Positions 19,336-28,776 of a stretch of DNA of 64,000 nt are shown in pieces (the stretch's first letter is position 1; the number at the start of each line of letters is the position of its first letter). Position numbers and translations under genes: made by a program. Below the pieces are notes generated by a model. The model searched no databases. It was not told the origin of the DNA and saw only the letters and a program-made list of their open reading frames with translations. The stretch comes from JAIPDZ01 sp034522175 (GTDB lineage: Bacteria; Desulfobacterota; DSM-4660; Desulfatiglandales; Desulfatiglandaceae), in contig JAXHLQ010000001.1 of NCBI GenBank assembly GCA_034522175.1, positions 2,914,001-2,978,000 on the forward strand, read 5' to 3'.

Positions 19336-20049
19336 ATGCATGATCCGAAACCGAAAATCAATTCGATGCATCAGGACAACATCTGGCGATATTTTCAGAA
19401 TAGACATCCTGAAATTTTTGAAGGGTCGGCGGCTCGTATGGATTATATCGTAAAAGAGATCTCTCGGAGGAAGACGGATTTAGTTCCTCGAGTTATCAAC
19501 ATTGGGGCCGGAAACGGTTACCTGGAATTATCCGGGAAGAAATTGGGCTGGGAGATTACCTCGTTGGATCCGGATAATGGTACAGTCGAGTGGCTTCGGG
19601 ATAAGGGAATACAGGCCCATCAGGGCCGCATAGAAGACATGCCCTTTACAGATGGAGGGTTCGATTTCGTAATCGCTTCTGAAGTGCTTGAACATTTGGA
19701 TGATGAACAGCTGCAGACAGGTCTTCAGGAGATCGCAAGAGTCATGCGGAAAGATGCCTGGTTCATCGGCACAGTTCCTTATTGTGAAGATCTGGCTTCG
19801 AATGAAGTGATTTGCCCCCGGTGTCAGGAGGTCTTTCATCGATGGGGGCATCAAAGATCTTTTGATCTTCAGTCCATGGAAAATCTATTGCGATGTTTAT
19901 TCACCCCTGTTGTCATCAGAAGAAGGGCCTTCGTTAGCTTTCGACGGAAGCGTTTCGTGGAGAAATTGAAAAGTTTTATACGGTTGATTTTGGCCCAGTA
20001 TGGTATACGCATCGCGGTTCCAAGCATCTATTTTGTTGCAAAGAAATAG
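19336..20049 (+). CDS. Class I SAM-dependent methyltransferase
   Basis: 237 residues from the ATG at 19336 (a TTG at 19327 would overlap the flippase gene). Motif I is NIGAGNGYLE, followed by SLDPD and IEDMPFTDGGFDFVIASEVLEHL, the standard Methyltransf_11 layout. A CPRCQEVFHRWGH segment with two cysteines and two histidines, near residue 160, may bind a metal ion. Such a segment is common in methyltransferases acting on sugars or lipid-linked intermediates. The substrate is unknown. The position directly after the flippase suggests modification of a glycan or its carrier. Confidence 0.8.
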   Translation: MHDPKPKINSMHQDNIWRYFQNRHPEIFEGSAARMDYIVKEISRRKTDLVPRVINIGAGNGYLELSGKKLGWEITSLDPDNGTVEWLRDKGIQAHQGRIEDMPFTDGGFDFVIASEVLEHLDDEQLQTGLQEIARVMRKDAWFIGTVPYCEDLASNEVICPRCQEVFHRWGHQRSFDLQSMENLLRCLFTPVVIRRRAFVSFRRKRFVEKLKSFIRLILAQYGIRIAVPSIYFVAKK

Positions 20050-20085
20050 GGATAGGCAACAGGCAAATAGGCACAGTAAGGCTTC

Positions 20086-21351
20086 ATGTTGAACCATTCT
20101 CAGACAGTCAGCATCAAACATAAGCCGGGAAAGGGCTTGCCCGGTAAGCATATCTTGAGGCGAAAGGAACAGTTAACCATACTCTTTGTGATTGGTTCGC
20201 TTGAGCTGGGAGGTGCCGAAAAACAGATGGCGTTGCTCATCAAGCACCTGGTTGTTCGAGGTGTGACCTGCCATCTGTTCGTACTGGAAGGCATTGGGGG
20301 ACCTTTATACGGAATCCTCAAAGAGATTAATCTGAAAATTTATGAGGGTGGATACAACAGGCGCATGAGCCTTTTCAGGAAAGCCCCATCATTATTCCGT
20401 GCTCAAATCAGATTGTCTCAAGTCATTTCAGCTATTCGACCCAACGTGGTTCATGCTTACCTTCCGCTGACGAACATCATGAGTTCGCTGGCTGGGAGAA
20501 TGTCGGGAATTCCATTGGTTATCACGAGTCGTCGGGCCCTGGGAACCCATCAGGACCGATATCGGGGCTGGCGGATCTTCGATATTTTGAGCTTTCGCTT
20601 GAGCCATGTGGTTACGGCAAACTCCCAGGCCGTGGCTGAAGACGCGCTCAAGCGTGAGCTGGGAGACGCTTCAAAGATCAGCGTCATTTACAACGGAATC
20701 GATACGTTCCCGTTTGAGTCAGCCAAATCCAGAAGGGACGCGGTGCGCAATGTCTTGAAGATACCATTGGATGAAAAGGTCGTGATGAGTATTGCCAATT
20801 TCATCCCTTACAAGGGCCTTTTGGAACTGATTGAGGCCGCAGCTATGGTCATAAGGAGGATGTCCGACGTGACATTCATCCTGATCGGTGAAGATCGCGG
20901 GATGTTAGAACAGCTCAAGAAAAAAGCATGTTTTCTGGGCATCTCAGATGGGGTGGTATTTCTTGGACAGCGCTTGGATGTTCCCGAATTGTTGGCCGCT
21001 GCTGACATTTTGGCATTATCATCTCACGAAGAAGGATTTTCCAATGTCATACTGGAGGCCATGGCCTCCGGCCTCCCGATGGTTGCCACGGATGTGGGGG
21101 GTAATAAAGAGGCGGTCATCGATGGGGTTACCGGATGGCTGGTGCCGCCAAAAAATCCGACCGCCATGGCGGATCGAATAGTGGATTTGCTCAGTGACAA
21201 GGAGCGGGCGGTCCGATGGGGGAAAAGGGGTCAGGACCGGGTGAAGGAAATCTTCACAGTTGAAAAAATGGTTGAGAATTATGAAGACCTGTATCGGACC
21301 ATCGAATCGGGACGATACACAAGGTCTCAATATCAGCAGGAATTACGGTAG
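20086..21351 (+). CDS. Glycosyltransferase family 4
   Basis: 421 residues. After a basic ~28-residue leader the GT-B fold begins with TILFVIGSLELGGAEKQM, the glycine-rich donor-proximal loop. VVHAYLPLTN, SRRALGTHQD and VIYNGID follow. The C-terminal domain has the E-x7-E signature EEGFSNVILEAMASG and VATDVGGNKE. It is a retaining, nucleotide-sugar-dependent transferase acting on a lipid-linked oligosaccharide at the inner membrane. Seven bases separate it from asnB, so the two are probably co-transcribed. The exact sugar cannot be deduced. Confidence 0.86.
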   Translation: MLNHSQTVSIKHKPGKGLPGKHILRRKEQLTILFVIGSLELGGAEKQMALLIKHLVVRGVTCHLFVLEGIGGPLYGILKEINLKIYEGGYNRRMSLFRKAPSLFRAQIRLSQVISAIRPNVVHAYLPLTNIMSSLAGRMSGIPLVITSRRALGTHQDRYRGWRIFDILSFRLSHVVTANSQAVAEDALKRELGDASKISVIYNGIDTFPFESAKSRRDAVRNVLKIPLDEKVVMSIANFIPYKGLLELIEAAAMVIRRMSDVTFILIGEDRGMLEQLKKKACFLGISDGVVFLGQRLDVPELLAAADILALSSHEEGFSNVILEAMASGLPMVATDVGGNKEAVIDGVTGWLVPPKNPTAMADRIVDLLSDKERAVRWGKRGQDRVKEIFTVEKMVENYEDLYRTIESGRYTRSQYQQELR

Positions 21352-21357
21352 CGGTTT

Positions 21358-23283
21358 ATGTGCGGCATTGTCGGCTTTTTCGCAAATCAGGATTTCGGTC
21401 CAATGAAAGCATCCCTGATGAGGGCCACCTCAACGCTGCGTCATAGAGGCCCCGATGATACCGGCCATTTTTTTGATCAGAATTTCGGTGTTGGGCTGGG
21501 CCATCGGCGACTCTCGGTGATCGATCTGTCTCACGCGGGCAGACAGCCCATGGCAAGCGATAATGGTAGGGTTTACATCGTCTATAACGGCGAAATTTAT
21601 AATTTTCAGCAGATTCGAAAGACCCTGGAATCGGCTGGTCATCGGTTTCGAACCCAAACCGATACAGAGGTCATCCTTGCAGCCTACAACGAATGGGGTG
21701 TGGATTGCCTGGAGCGGTTTGTGGGGATGTTTGCATTTGCCATTTGGGACAAGAAAACTCAGAACCTATTTATGGCCAGGGATCGCATCGGGATTAAGCC
21801 CCTATATTACCATCACCGGCCGGGTATGTTTATATTCGCTTCCGAACTCAAGGCTTTGATGGCGTTTGAGCATTTCCCAAAGGCCGTCGACCCGGATGCA
21901 TTGGCGCTGTATTTACACTATCAATACGTTCCCGGTCCCCGAACCATATTCGAGGACACCTGGAAGCTGCTCCCCGGACAGTATCTGTTGTATGACGGAG
22001 AAAACCCAGCAAGCCGTACATACTGGTCAATTCCACAATGGGGGGAGAGTGATCTTCAAGAAAATGAAGAGGAGTCAGTGGCCGAACTTGAAAGGGTGCT
22101 TGGGGAGGCCGTCTCCTGTCGCCGCATCAGCGATGTCCCCCTGGGCGCTCTACTGAGCGGAGGAATCGATTCGTCTGTTGTAGCGGCGCTGCTGCAGAAA
22201 ACCAGCCATGGACGGGTGCGGACCTTCAGTATCGGTTTTAGAGAGGTCGGGTATAATGAGGCCCCTTGGGCTTCAAAAGTGGCCGATCATTTGGGGACCG
22301 ACCACACGGAATTTTACGTTACCCCTCAGGATGCCATGAATCTCATCCCAAAGCTGCCCGAGATTTACGATGAACCCTTTGCCGATTCTTCTGCCATTCC
22401 CACGTGTCTGGTTTCGAGGCTGGCCCGATCCCGCGTTACCGTCGCCCTTTCCGGGGACGGGGGGGACGAGCAATTTGCCGGCTATGTTCGCTACTGGAGC
22501 ACACGGGCCATGGCCGAGGTCTTCCAAAGGTTCCCTCAATCCCTGAGGAAGTCCCTTGGAATGCTTTTGGAAAGCCTTCCGCCGTCCTGGGTTGAGAAAT
22601 GGTATATGCCTTGGCGGGACGTGCTGCCGCAGCGGTTTCGAGTGACCAATTTCGTAGACAAATGGCAAAAGCTCATATGTCTCATGCGACGGGTAAGCCT
22701 TGAAGAGTTGTACCGAATGACCATCTGTCTATGGTCTGAGAATGACATTCGGTCTATTTGTGATCGTGAAATTGTCCCAACCCGGTATGAGGAGACATTT
22801 TCAGAGACTGAAACGTGGACGATCCTTTCCCGGCTCATGCGCGTGGATCAGAAGACCTATCTTCCGGATGCCATGCTCACCAAGGTGGACCGGGCCAGCA
22901 TGGCCTACAGCCTGGAGGTCCGTGTTCCGCTTCTGGATCACCGGGTCCTGGAATTTACGGCCAAGATCCCGGAACGTTTAAAATACAAAAACGGTAAGGG
23001 GAAATATCTTCTCAGAAAACTCCTGTCACGGTATGTACCGGAAAATTTATTTGAGCGGCCGAAAATGGGGTTTGGTGTCCCCATTGATACCTGGTTCAGG
23101 GGTGATCTGAAATCCCTTTTGCTCGATTATCTCTCAGCGGAGAGGCTGAAAAAGGAGGGCCTCTTCAACCCTGAGCCTGTCGAAAGCACCATCAAGGAAC
23201 ATCTTTCTAACAAGAGCAATCATCAGTACAGGCTCTGGGCGCTTTTAATGTGGGAAATGTGGCGGGAGCGATGGCTGAACTAA
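21358..23283 (+). CDS. asnB: Asparagine synthase (glutamine-hydrolysing), polysaccharide-locus type
   Basis: 641 residues. The N-terminal class II glutamine amidotransferase starts with the catalytic cysteine (MCGIVGFF), then RHRGPDD and YNGEIYNF. The C-terminal ATP-pyrophosphatase domain has LSGGIDSSVVAA, the PP-loop, and later SGDGGDE. All key catalytic residues are present. Such AsnB homologues are frequent in exopolysaccharide loci, where they may amidate uronic acids or other carboxylated sugars rather than make free asparagine. That role is inferred from context. It ends 8 bp before the convergent fabD-like gene. Confidence 0.9.
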   Translation: MCGIVGFFANQDFGPMKASLMRATSTLRHRGPDDTGHFFDQNFGVGLGHRRLSVIDLSHAGRQPMASDNGRVYIVYNGEIYNFQQIRKTLESAGHRFRTQTDTEVILAAYNEWGVDCLERFVGMFAFAIWDKKTQNLFMARDRIGIKPLYYHHRPGMFIFASELKALMAFEHFPKAVDPDALALYLHYQYVPGPRTIFEDTWKLLPGQYLLYDGENPASRTYWSIPQWGESDLQENEEESVAELERVLGEAVSCRRISDVPLGALLSGGIDSSVVAALLQKTSHGRVRTFSIGFREVGYNEAPWASKVADHLGTDHTEFYVTPQDAMNLIPKLPEIYDEPFADSSAIPTCLVSRLARSRVTVALSGDGGDEQFAGYVRYWSTRAMAEVFQRFPQSLRKSLGMLLESLPPSWVEKWYMPWRDVLPQRFRVTNFVDKWQKLICLMRRVSLEELYRMTICLWSENDIRSICDREIVPTRYEETFSETETWTILSRLMRVDQKTYLPDAMLTKVDRASMAYSLEVRVPLLDHRVLEFTAKIPERLKYKNGKGKYLLRKLLSRYVPENLFERPKMGFGVPIDTWFRGDLKSLLLDYLSAERLKKEGLFNPEPVESTIKEHLSNKSNHQYRLWALLMWEMWRERWLN

Positions 23284-23291
23284 TCCAGGGG

Positions 23292-24356
23292 TCAGGCTTT
23301 GGTCAGATCCGGCATGCCGTCCAAGCTCTCCTCCAAAGGTTCCAGTTTATCGGTATCGGCTTCCGACGCGGTTAATGCCTTGAATTCCTCGAGGGTGCTA
23401 TTGAGGGTTTCCATGTTTTCGATGTTCAGCCTGGGTACAGACGGGTTGATATCTTTGATCATGTTGCTCAGGACCTGTTTGGGGCCCACTTCTATGAAGA
23501 TGTTGTCTCTCCGCCGGATGATTCGTTCAATGGACCCGCGCCAGTCCACGATATTGAAGATCTGTTTGTAGAGTTCCTTCTTGATGTGATGCGGATCGAC
23601 AATGGCCTCTGATGTGACATTGGCCATGATCGGCTTTGAAGCGAAATCAATGTCGTACTTTGCCAGCTCCCTATTGAATTTGTCGGCCGCGGGTTTCATA
23701 ATCGGGGTATGGAACGGTCCTTCCACTTTCAACATGGTGGAGCGAAGCCCTTCTTCCTTGAGCTTGCCGGCCATATCTGACAGCCTCCGCTTGGATCCAC
23801 CGATAACGATCTGGCTCTGGGTATTGTTCAATGTCATGGATACGCCGTAGTCTTTGCACAGCGCGCAGATTCTGTCCTGATCCAGTTCACCCCCCCTTTT
23901 GACAATGGCCATCAGGCCGGCGCCCGGGTAGGCCTTCCCCCATTCCGTCATCAGCTCCGCCCGCCGATGGACAAGCCGCAGGGTCGTTTCAAAGTCCATG
24001 GCCTCAGCCACCAAAAGGGCCGTGTATTCCCCCAGGCTGTGACCGGCCAAAAGAGAGACGTTTAAGTCTATACCCTTTTCCCTGCATGTGTCATCAAGAA
24101 CCCGGTAGGCGGCATAGCTCATGGTGAGCACCGCCGGCTGGGTGTAGATGGTTTTATTCAGATCCGCCCGGTGCATGAATTTGCTGAATGTGTGTTTCTT
24201 AAAGCACAGTTCCGAGAGATCATAGCCCAGTATATTGCCGGCCCTGTCATATATATCTTTAACCACATCAAATTCGTCGAATAGATCTCTTCCCATCCCT
24301 ACATATTGAGATCCTTGACCTGGAAAGATCAGTACCGTTCTTTGACGTTTCATCAT
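23292..24356 (-). CDS. Malonyl-CoA:ACP transacylase (FabD-like)
   Basis: 354 residues, about 40 more than typical FabD because of a C-terminal acidic tail. IFPGQGSQYVGMG at residues 9-21, the nucleophile elbow GHSLGEYTA around residue 106 and the catalytic histidine in GPFHTPIM near residue 208 are all present. The reaction is transfer of malonyl (or methylmalonyl) groups from CoA to acyl carrier protein. No other fatty-acid or polyketide synthase genes are adjacent, but carboxyltransferase and acyl-CoA synthetase genes that make or activate malonyl-type CoA esters follow. Whether it is the housekeeping FabD or a dedicated transacylase is unclear. Confidence 0.85.
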   Translation of the reverse strand: MMKRQRTVLIFPGQGSQYVGMGRDLFDEFDVVKDIYDRAGNILGYDLSELCFKKHTFSKFMHRADLNKTIYTQPAVLTMSYAAYRVLDDTCREKGIDLNVSLLAGHSLGEYTALLVAEAMDFETTLRLVHRRAELMTEWGKAYPGAGLMAIVKRGGELDQDRICALCKDYGVSMTLNNTQSQIVIGGSKRRLSDMAGKLKEEGLRSTMLKVEGPFHTPIMKPAADKFNRELAKYDIDFASKPIMANVTSEAIVDPHHIKKELYKQIFNIVDWRGSIERIIRRRDNIFIEVGPKQVLSNMIKDINPSVPRLNIENMETLNSTLEEFKALTASEADTDKLEPLEESLDGMPDLTKA

Positions 24357-24707
24357 ATCAATCCTACGGTGTCACCTTATCAAAATGGCATGGAACGAAG
24401 CGCGAGTTTTATCCAAAAATAGAAATAATAATGGATTTGAGCTTTTATGTCAAGACATCGAATTTTTGCCTGAGAAAGGCCTATGAGCGGTCTTCGTCAC
24501 CCTTCCAGTGCGGCTGCCGTTTGATGAATAGCCGATGCCATGGCCTGGAAAGCGATGAAAAAGAATTACCCTTGACAACCAAGACCGTTGAAATAGTATA
24601 GTTCCCACTTAAAAAGCGGTTTTTGTCGCAATCATTTACGCGTTTTAAATGAATCCGACACACCTGTAATTAAACATACCCATGACACGAAAGCCGGAGA
24701 ATCTTTT
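24357..24707. other. Divergent intergenic region
   Basis: This 351 bp stretch separates the fabD-like gene from the carboxyltransferase. A sigma-70-like promoter toward the carboxyltransferase is listed separately. I see no RNA gene or repeat here. Confidence 0.5.
24572..24599 (+). promoter_or_regulatory. Sigma-70-like promoter upstream of the carboxyltransferase
   Basis: A perfect -35 TTGACA (24572-24577) and TAGTAT (24594-24599) are separated by 16 bases. They lie about 110 bp before the ATG at 24708, leaving room for a leader. Confidence 0.5.
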
Positions 24708-26254
24708 ATGGATATAGATGACAAGATCAAGGAACTGGAAAGCCGAAACCGCGAGGCCGAAATGGGCGGGGGCGAAAAGCGGATCGAACAGCAACACCAA
24801 AAAGGCAAAATGACGGCCCGGGAGCGAATTCATTGCCTGTTGGATGAGGGGAGCTTTCAGGAACTGGACAAATTCGTCGTCCATCGGTGTCAGGATTTCG
24901 GCATGGACAAGAAGATCCCGGGGATGGGGTGGTGACCGGATATGGCACCATCAACGGTCGCCGGGTATTTCTCTTCTCCCAGGACTTTACGGTTTTCGGT
25001 GGATCCCTCAGCGGCGCATTCGGTCAAAAGGTGTGTAAAGTCATGGACCTCGCCCTCAAGAACGGCGCCCCCATGATCGGATTGAATGACTCAGGCGGTG
25101 CCAGGATCCAGGAAGGCGTCATGAGTCTTGCCGGGTATGGCGAGATATTCAAGCGGAACGTCTGGAGTTCAGGGGTGGTGCCCCAGATATCCGTGATCAT
25201 GGGGCCGTGCGCCGGCGGGGCCGTGTACTCTCCTGCCTTGACGGATCTGACCATTATGGTCAAGAAGACCAGCAACATGTTTATCACCGGGCCCCAGGTC
25301 ATCAAGGCGGTCACATCTGAAGAGGTCACCTCGGAGGCCCTTGGGGGCGCCATGGCCCATAATACGAAAAGCGGGGTGGCGCACTTTGCCGAGGATTCGG
25401 ACCAGGCGGCCCTGGATCGGGTGAAAGAGATCCTTTCCTATCTGCCTCAGAATTATCGGGAAAAGGCGCCGAGTGTGACGTGTACCGACGACCCGAACCG
25501 GATCGAGAAATCCCTCAACACGGTGGTGCCGGACAATCCCCGGCTGCCCTATGACATGACCGATATTATTCGTGCCGTATTGGACGATAACCGGTTTTTG
25601 GAGGTCCAGGAGCATTTTGCCAAAAATATGGTCGTGGGCTTCGGCCGCCTTAACGGGCTTTCCGTGGGTATTATTGCCAACCAGCCCCGCTTTTTGGCGG
25701 GATGTCTCGACACCAAGGCCTCGGTCAAGTGTGCCCGTTTCATTCGCATGTGCGATGCCTTTAACATTCCCACCGTGACCTTCGTGGATGTGCCCGGATA
25801 CCTGCCCGGGGTCCAGCAGGAATATGACGGCATCATCAAGCATGGGGCCAAAATCATCTTTGCGTATTCAGAGGCCACGGTTCCCAAGATCACGGTGGTG
25901 ACCCGCAAGGCATACGGCGGGGCCTACATCGCCATGTCCGCCAAACATCTCGGTGGGGATATCAATCTGGCCTATCCCACAGCGGAGATTGCGGTCATGG
26001 GGCCTGAAGGGGCCGCCAACATTATCTTCAGAAAGGAACTGGCAGAGGCGGAAGACCCGGTGGCCACCAAAGAGAAACTGGTCAAGGAATACAGGGAAAA
26101 TGTGGCCAGCCCGTTCAAGGCGGCGGAGCTGGGGTTTACCGATCACATCATTTTCCCCGAAATGACGCGCCCGAGACTCGTCCAGGCGTTGATGATGCTC
26201 AAAGACAAACGGGAATCCATTCCCGAACGACGCCATGGCAACATTCCGCTTTGA
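24708..26254 (+). CDS. Acyl-CoA carboxylase, carboxyltransferase subunit (PccB/MmdA-like; one frame break)
   Basis: 515 residues once a missing G is restored in the run at about 24918-24921. The first frame ends ...GMDKKIPG and the second resumes DGVVTGYGTING, a continuous match to the propionyl/methylmalonyl-CoA carboxyltransferase family. Both crotonase-like halves are complete: LNDSGGARIQEGV and GPCAGGAVYSPAL in the first, and DVPGYLPG and KAYGGAYIAM in the second. The enzyme moves carboxyl groups between biotin and an acyl-CoA. No biotin carboxylase or biotin carrier gene is adjacent. In sulfate reducers this family serves propionate oxidation via methylmalonyl-CoA. A strong terminator follows. 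Confidence 0.88.
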
Positions 26255-26296
26255 GCCGTTTTAAGCCTTCGGCGCTCCATTGGAATCATAAAAAAA

Positions 26297-26329
26297 GCCG
26301 CGCCATGTTGAAATGGCGCGGCTTTTTTT
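26297..26329. terminator. Rho-independent terminator (bidirectional)
   Basis: A perfect 10-bp stem, GCCGCGCCAT (26297-26306) with ATGGCGCGGC (26313-26322), has a six-base loop. It is preceded by a run of A and followed by seven T. It sits between two convergent genes, so it can serve both. Confidence 0.9.
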
Positions 26330-26368
26330 ATGAATGATCGTTGATACTTGAGAGTCCAGAGTTCTCCA

Positions 26369-26447
26369 GTCATGCCGGACCTGATCCGGCATCCAGAGTG
26401 TTTAACCTATTGAAACAATACTGGATTCCGGCTTTCGCCGGAATGAC
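26369..26447. repeat. REP-like palindromic repeat pair
   Basis: The unit GTCATGCCGGAC...GGCATCCAG is followed about 25 bases later by CTGGATTCCGG...CCGGAATGACG, the inverse orientation. These are the same kind of parts seen in the larger element at 5350-5515. It lies between convergent genes. Confidence 0.7.
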
Positions 26448-26510
26448 GTTGTCGAATTTGAGCATCTAATAATATCAATACCTTATGAGAACTTTGGACT
26501 GTGGAGTTGT

Positions 26511-28040
26511 TTAAGACCTGAACATTTTTTTGACCTCGTCGACCAGGACTTTTCCCATGGTGTTTTTTGGCAGTTCCTTCACGAATGCTATTTTTTTGGG
26601 GCACTTCCAGTCGTGTAGATGCACCTTTAGATGGGCTTGAACGTGGTCTGTTTCGATGTCCGATCCGGCGCTTTTTACCACGGCGGCCACCACCATCTCT
26701 CCCCAATTTTCATCTGAGATCCCCACCACCGCAGATTCACGCACGCCATCGAGCCGGTTGATGGCCCCTTCTATCTCTTTGGGTGAGATGTTTTCCCCCC
26801 CGGAGATAATGATGTGTTTACATCGGTCCGTCAGATAGTAGTACCCGTCCGCATCCACCCGGCCCAAATCCCCCGTCCTGAACCATCCACCCTCAAATGC
26901 CTTTTCGGTTTCTTCGGGCTTCCGCCAGTATCCCGGCGTGACCCCGGGACTCTTCAGCCAGATTTCACCTGTCTCGCCTGCCGGCACATCCGCAAAAGTT
27001 TTCGTGTCTACAATCCGCACCTGGAGTCCCGGAAGCGGCAACCCAATGGAACCGGGCTTTCTGATCCCCTGAAGCGGGTTGGAAAAATTCATTCCCGTCT
27101 CGGACATGCCCTCCCGCTCGATCGGTTCTTTTCCGAATATTCGGGCAATCCGCGTAAAATCCTTTGCCAAGAGCGGGGCCGAGCCGGAGGTCCAGAGCCG
27201 GATGTGATCGAAGTCCGCTTCGGTGCCCCCCGTGTGATCCATGAGTTTCCCATACATGGCGGGAACCGCCATGAAGAGGGTGCAGGCATGTCTCCCTTCC
27301 TTACGTCTTAATGTATTCAATACCTCCTGGGGAGAAAAGTGATCCAGCATCACCGTCTGCGAACCGGCCATCAGGGCCGTATGAAGGGCAAAACAGAGCC
27401 CGTGCACATGAAATAAAGGAAGGGCATGACACAGGACATCGGAGGCCGAAATGCCCCATATGTGAATGATATTTTGGGCATCATGGACAAGGTTTCGTTG
27501 GGTGAGGATGGCCCCTTTGGGGTTTCCGGTCGTGCCCGAGGTATAAATGATGAGTCCCGGATCTTGGGGCTCTATGGCGACCTGGATTGGGTCAGCGGAA
27601 GCGGAACGGAAAAAGGCTTGTTCTTGATAGGGTATCTCAGAAGGTATCGGAAGCGTCATCAGGTTCGGACCGAGATCATGGATGATGGGATCCTGTTCCT
27701 TGTCGGTTACCACCAGTTTCGGGTCGGCATCATGGATGAGGTAATCCAATTCCGATGGTTTGAACCCGGGGTTGAGCGGGACACCAACCGCACCCAGCTT
27801 CTGAAGGGCCAGATGGACGGTTACGAATACCAAGGACTTGGGGAGAAACAGGACCACCCGGTCGCCCTTGCCGACTCCCAGGTCCCGCAACAGATTCCCC
27901 GCCCGGTTGGCGTCCCGGTCCAGTTCCCTGAAGGTGACCGTTGTCTCTAGTTCTCCGTTCCGGAAATAACGGATGGCCGTTTTTTCCTCCTGCTCAGAGA
28001 AGGCCCTCAGGAAACACTCCTTAAGAGATGTGACATCCAT
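26511..28040 (-). CDS. Acyl-CoA synthetase, malonyl/methylmalonyl-CoA synthetase-like (MatB/ACSF3)
   Basis: 509 residues. This AMP-forming ligase of the ANL superfamily has the P-loop YTSGTTGNPKGA (A3), the A5 core GMSETGMNFSNP, GWFRTGDLG (A7), DRCKHIIISGGENISPKEIE (A8) and the A10 lysine in PKNTMGKVL. The stretch MSETGMN-x-SNP-x-x-G-x-RKPGSIG-x-PLPG is close to malonyl-CoA/methylmalonyl-CoA synthetases, so a short dicarboxylic acid is the likely substrate. The ATG at 28040 is selected because AAGGGG precedes it. An upstream in-frame start at 28088 is less likely. Neighbouring FabD-like and carboxyltransferase genes fit malonyl or methylmalonyl metabolism. Confidence 0.82.
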   Translation of the reverse strand: MDVTSLKECFLRAFSEQEEKTAIRYFRNGELETTVTFRELDRDANRAGNLLRDLGVGKGDRVVLFLPKSLVFVTVHLALQKLGAVGVPLNPGFKPSELDYLIHDADPKLVVTDKEQDPIIHDLGPNLMTLPIPSEIPYQEQAFFRSASADPIQVAIEPQDPGLIIYTSGTTGNPKGAILTQRNLVHDAQNIIHIWGISASDVLCHALPLFHVHGLCFALHTALMAGSQTVMLDHFSPQEVLNTLRRKEGRHACTLFMAVPAMYGKLMDHTGGTEADFDHIRLWTSGSAPLLAKDFTRIARIFGKEPIEREGMSETGMNFSNPLQGIRKPGSIGLPLPGLQVRIVDTKTFADVPAGETGEIWLKSPGVTPGYWRKPEETEKAFEGGWFRTGDLGRVDADGYYYLTDRCKHIIISGGENISPKEIEGAINRLDGVRESAVVGISDENWGEMVVAAVVKSAGSDIETDHVQAHLKVHLHDWKCPKKIAFVKELPKNTMGKVLVDEVKKMFRS

Positions 28041-28776
28041 TTTCGCCCCTTGATCGGATTTGAAGATGACCGGTGGACCCCGGATCATACCTGCGGTTTA
28101 CCAGGAATTTTATATGCGGTGAGCTTGGCCCTCAAACCGCTGTTACCCTGAATTATACTCGGTTTCTGAGCATAATATACCATAAATATCCCATTGATCG
28201 AGGCCTGTTGATTAATTACAATCAAAATATAAAACCCTGTCTCTTTTTTTTGTTTTATTTGGTACCCTACTTCAACCCATTGTCAACTTTTAAACTTATG
28301 GCCGTCCCTATGCCGCACATCCAAAAGATGGGCTGTCGGTGCGAAGCACGGACGATGTTGATCATTTTTTATTTTGCTCGCTAACCCTGTGGTGAGCTGC
28401 ATGGTTCTGCAATTTAAAAAGAGCATCCTACTGTTCTCCCTAATGATAGAAACTTATGAGCTTATGGACATCCCATTTCCCACACGTAAAATAATAGCAT
28501 GATGCAGCGTCCCCGGGGAGTCCAATCTCGCTTGTCTGGGCATAAAATCCTACCGCCTTGGCGCCTCTATTCAATCCGTCAACAAAACGGCTATCGTAAT
28601 GTGTAACGTTAGTCGACAACGTGTGGGGCCGAAATAAGATCTTTTCGTCCTCGATATGAGTACTTTCATGTATTGACCGGGAAGTTCGGACCGAGCAAAA
28701 TATCCCCAAAAGCAGCGGGTTTTCAACCCTATCGAAGCGAATCGACTTTGGACGTGTTTGGAGAGGGGGACTTCGG
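28041..28776. other. Long intergenic region
   Basis: About 735 bp lie between the divergently oriented acyl-CoA synthetase and cytochrome genes. The part nearest the synthetase (28120-28390) is AT-rich. Open frames here lack any protein signature or codon pattern like the neighbours. Promoters for both directions must lie here, but I see no clear consensus, riboswitch or terminator. Confidence 0.4.

Noticed and set aside
25169..25843. Minus-strand open frame opposite the carboxyltransferase
   Set aside because: It is His/Gly-rich and low in complexity, the mirror of a well conserved carboxyltransferase.
28041..28776. Riboswitch or small RNA in the long intergenic region
   Set aside because: I looked for known leader motifs, terminators and palindromes and found nothing convincing.
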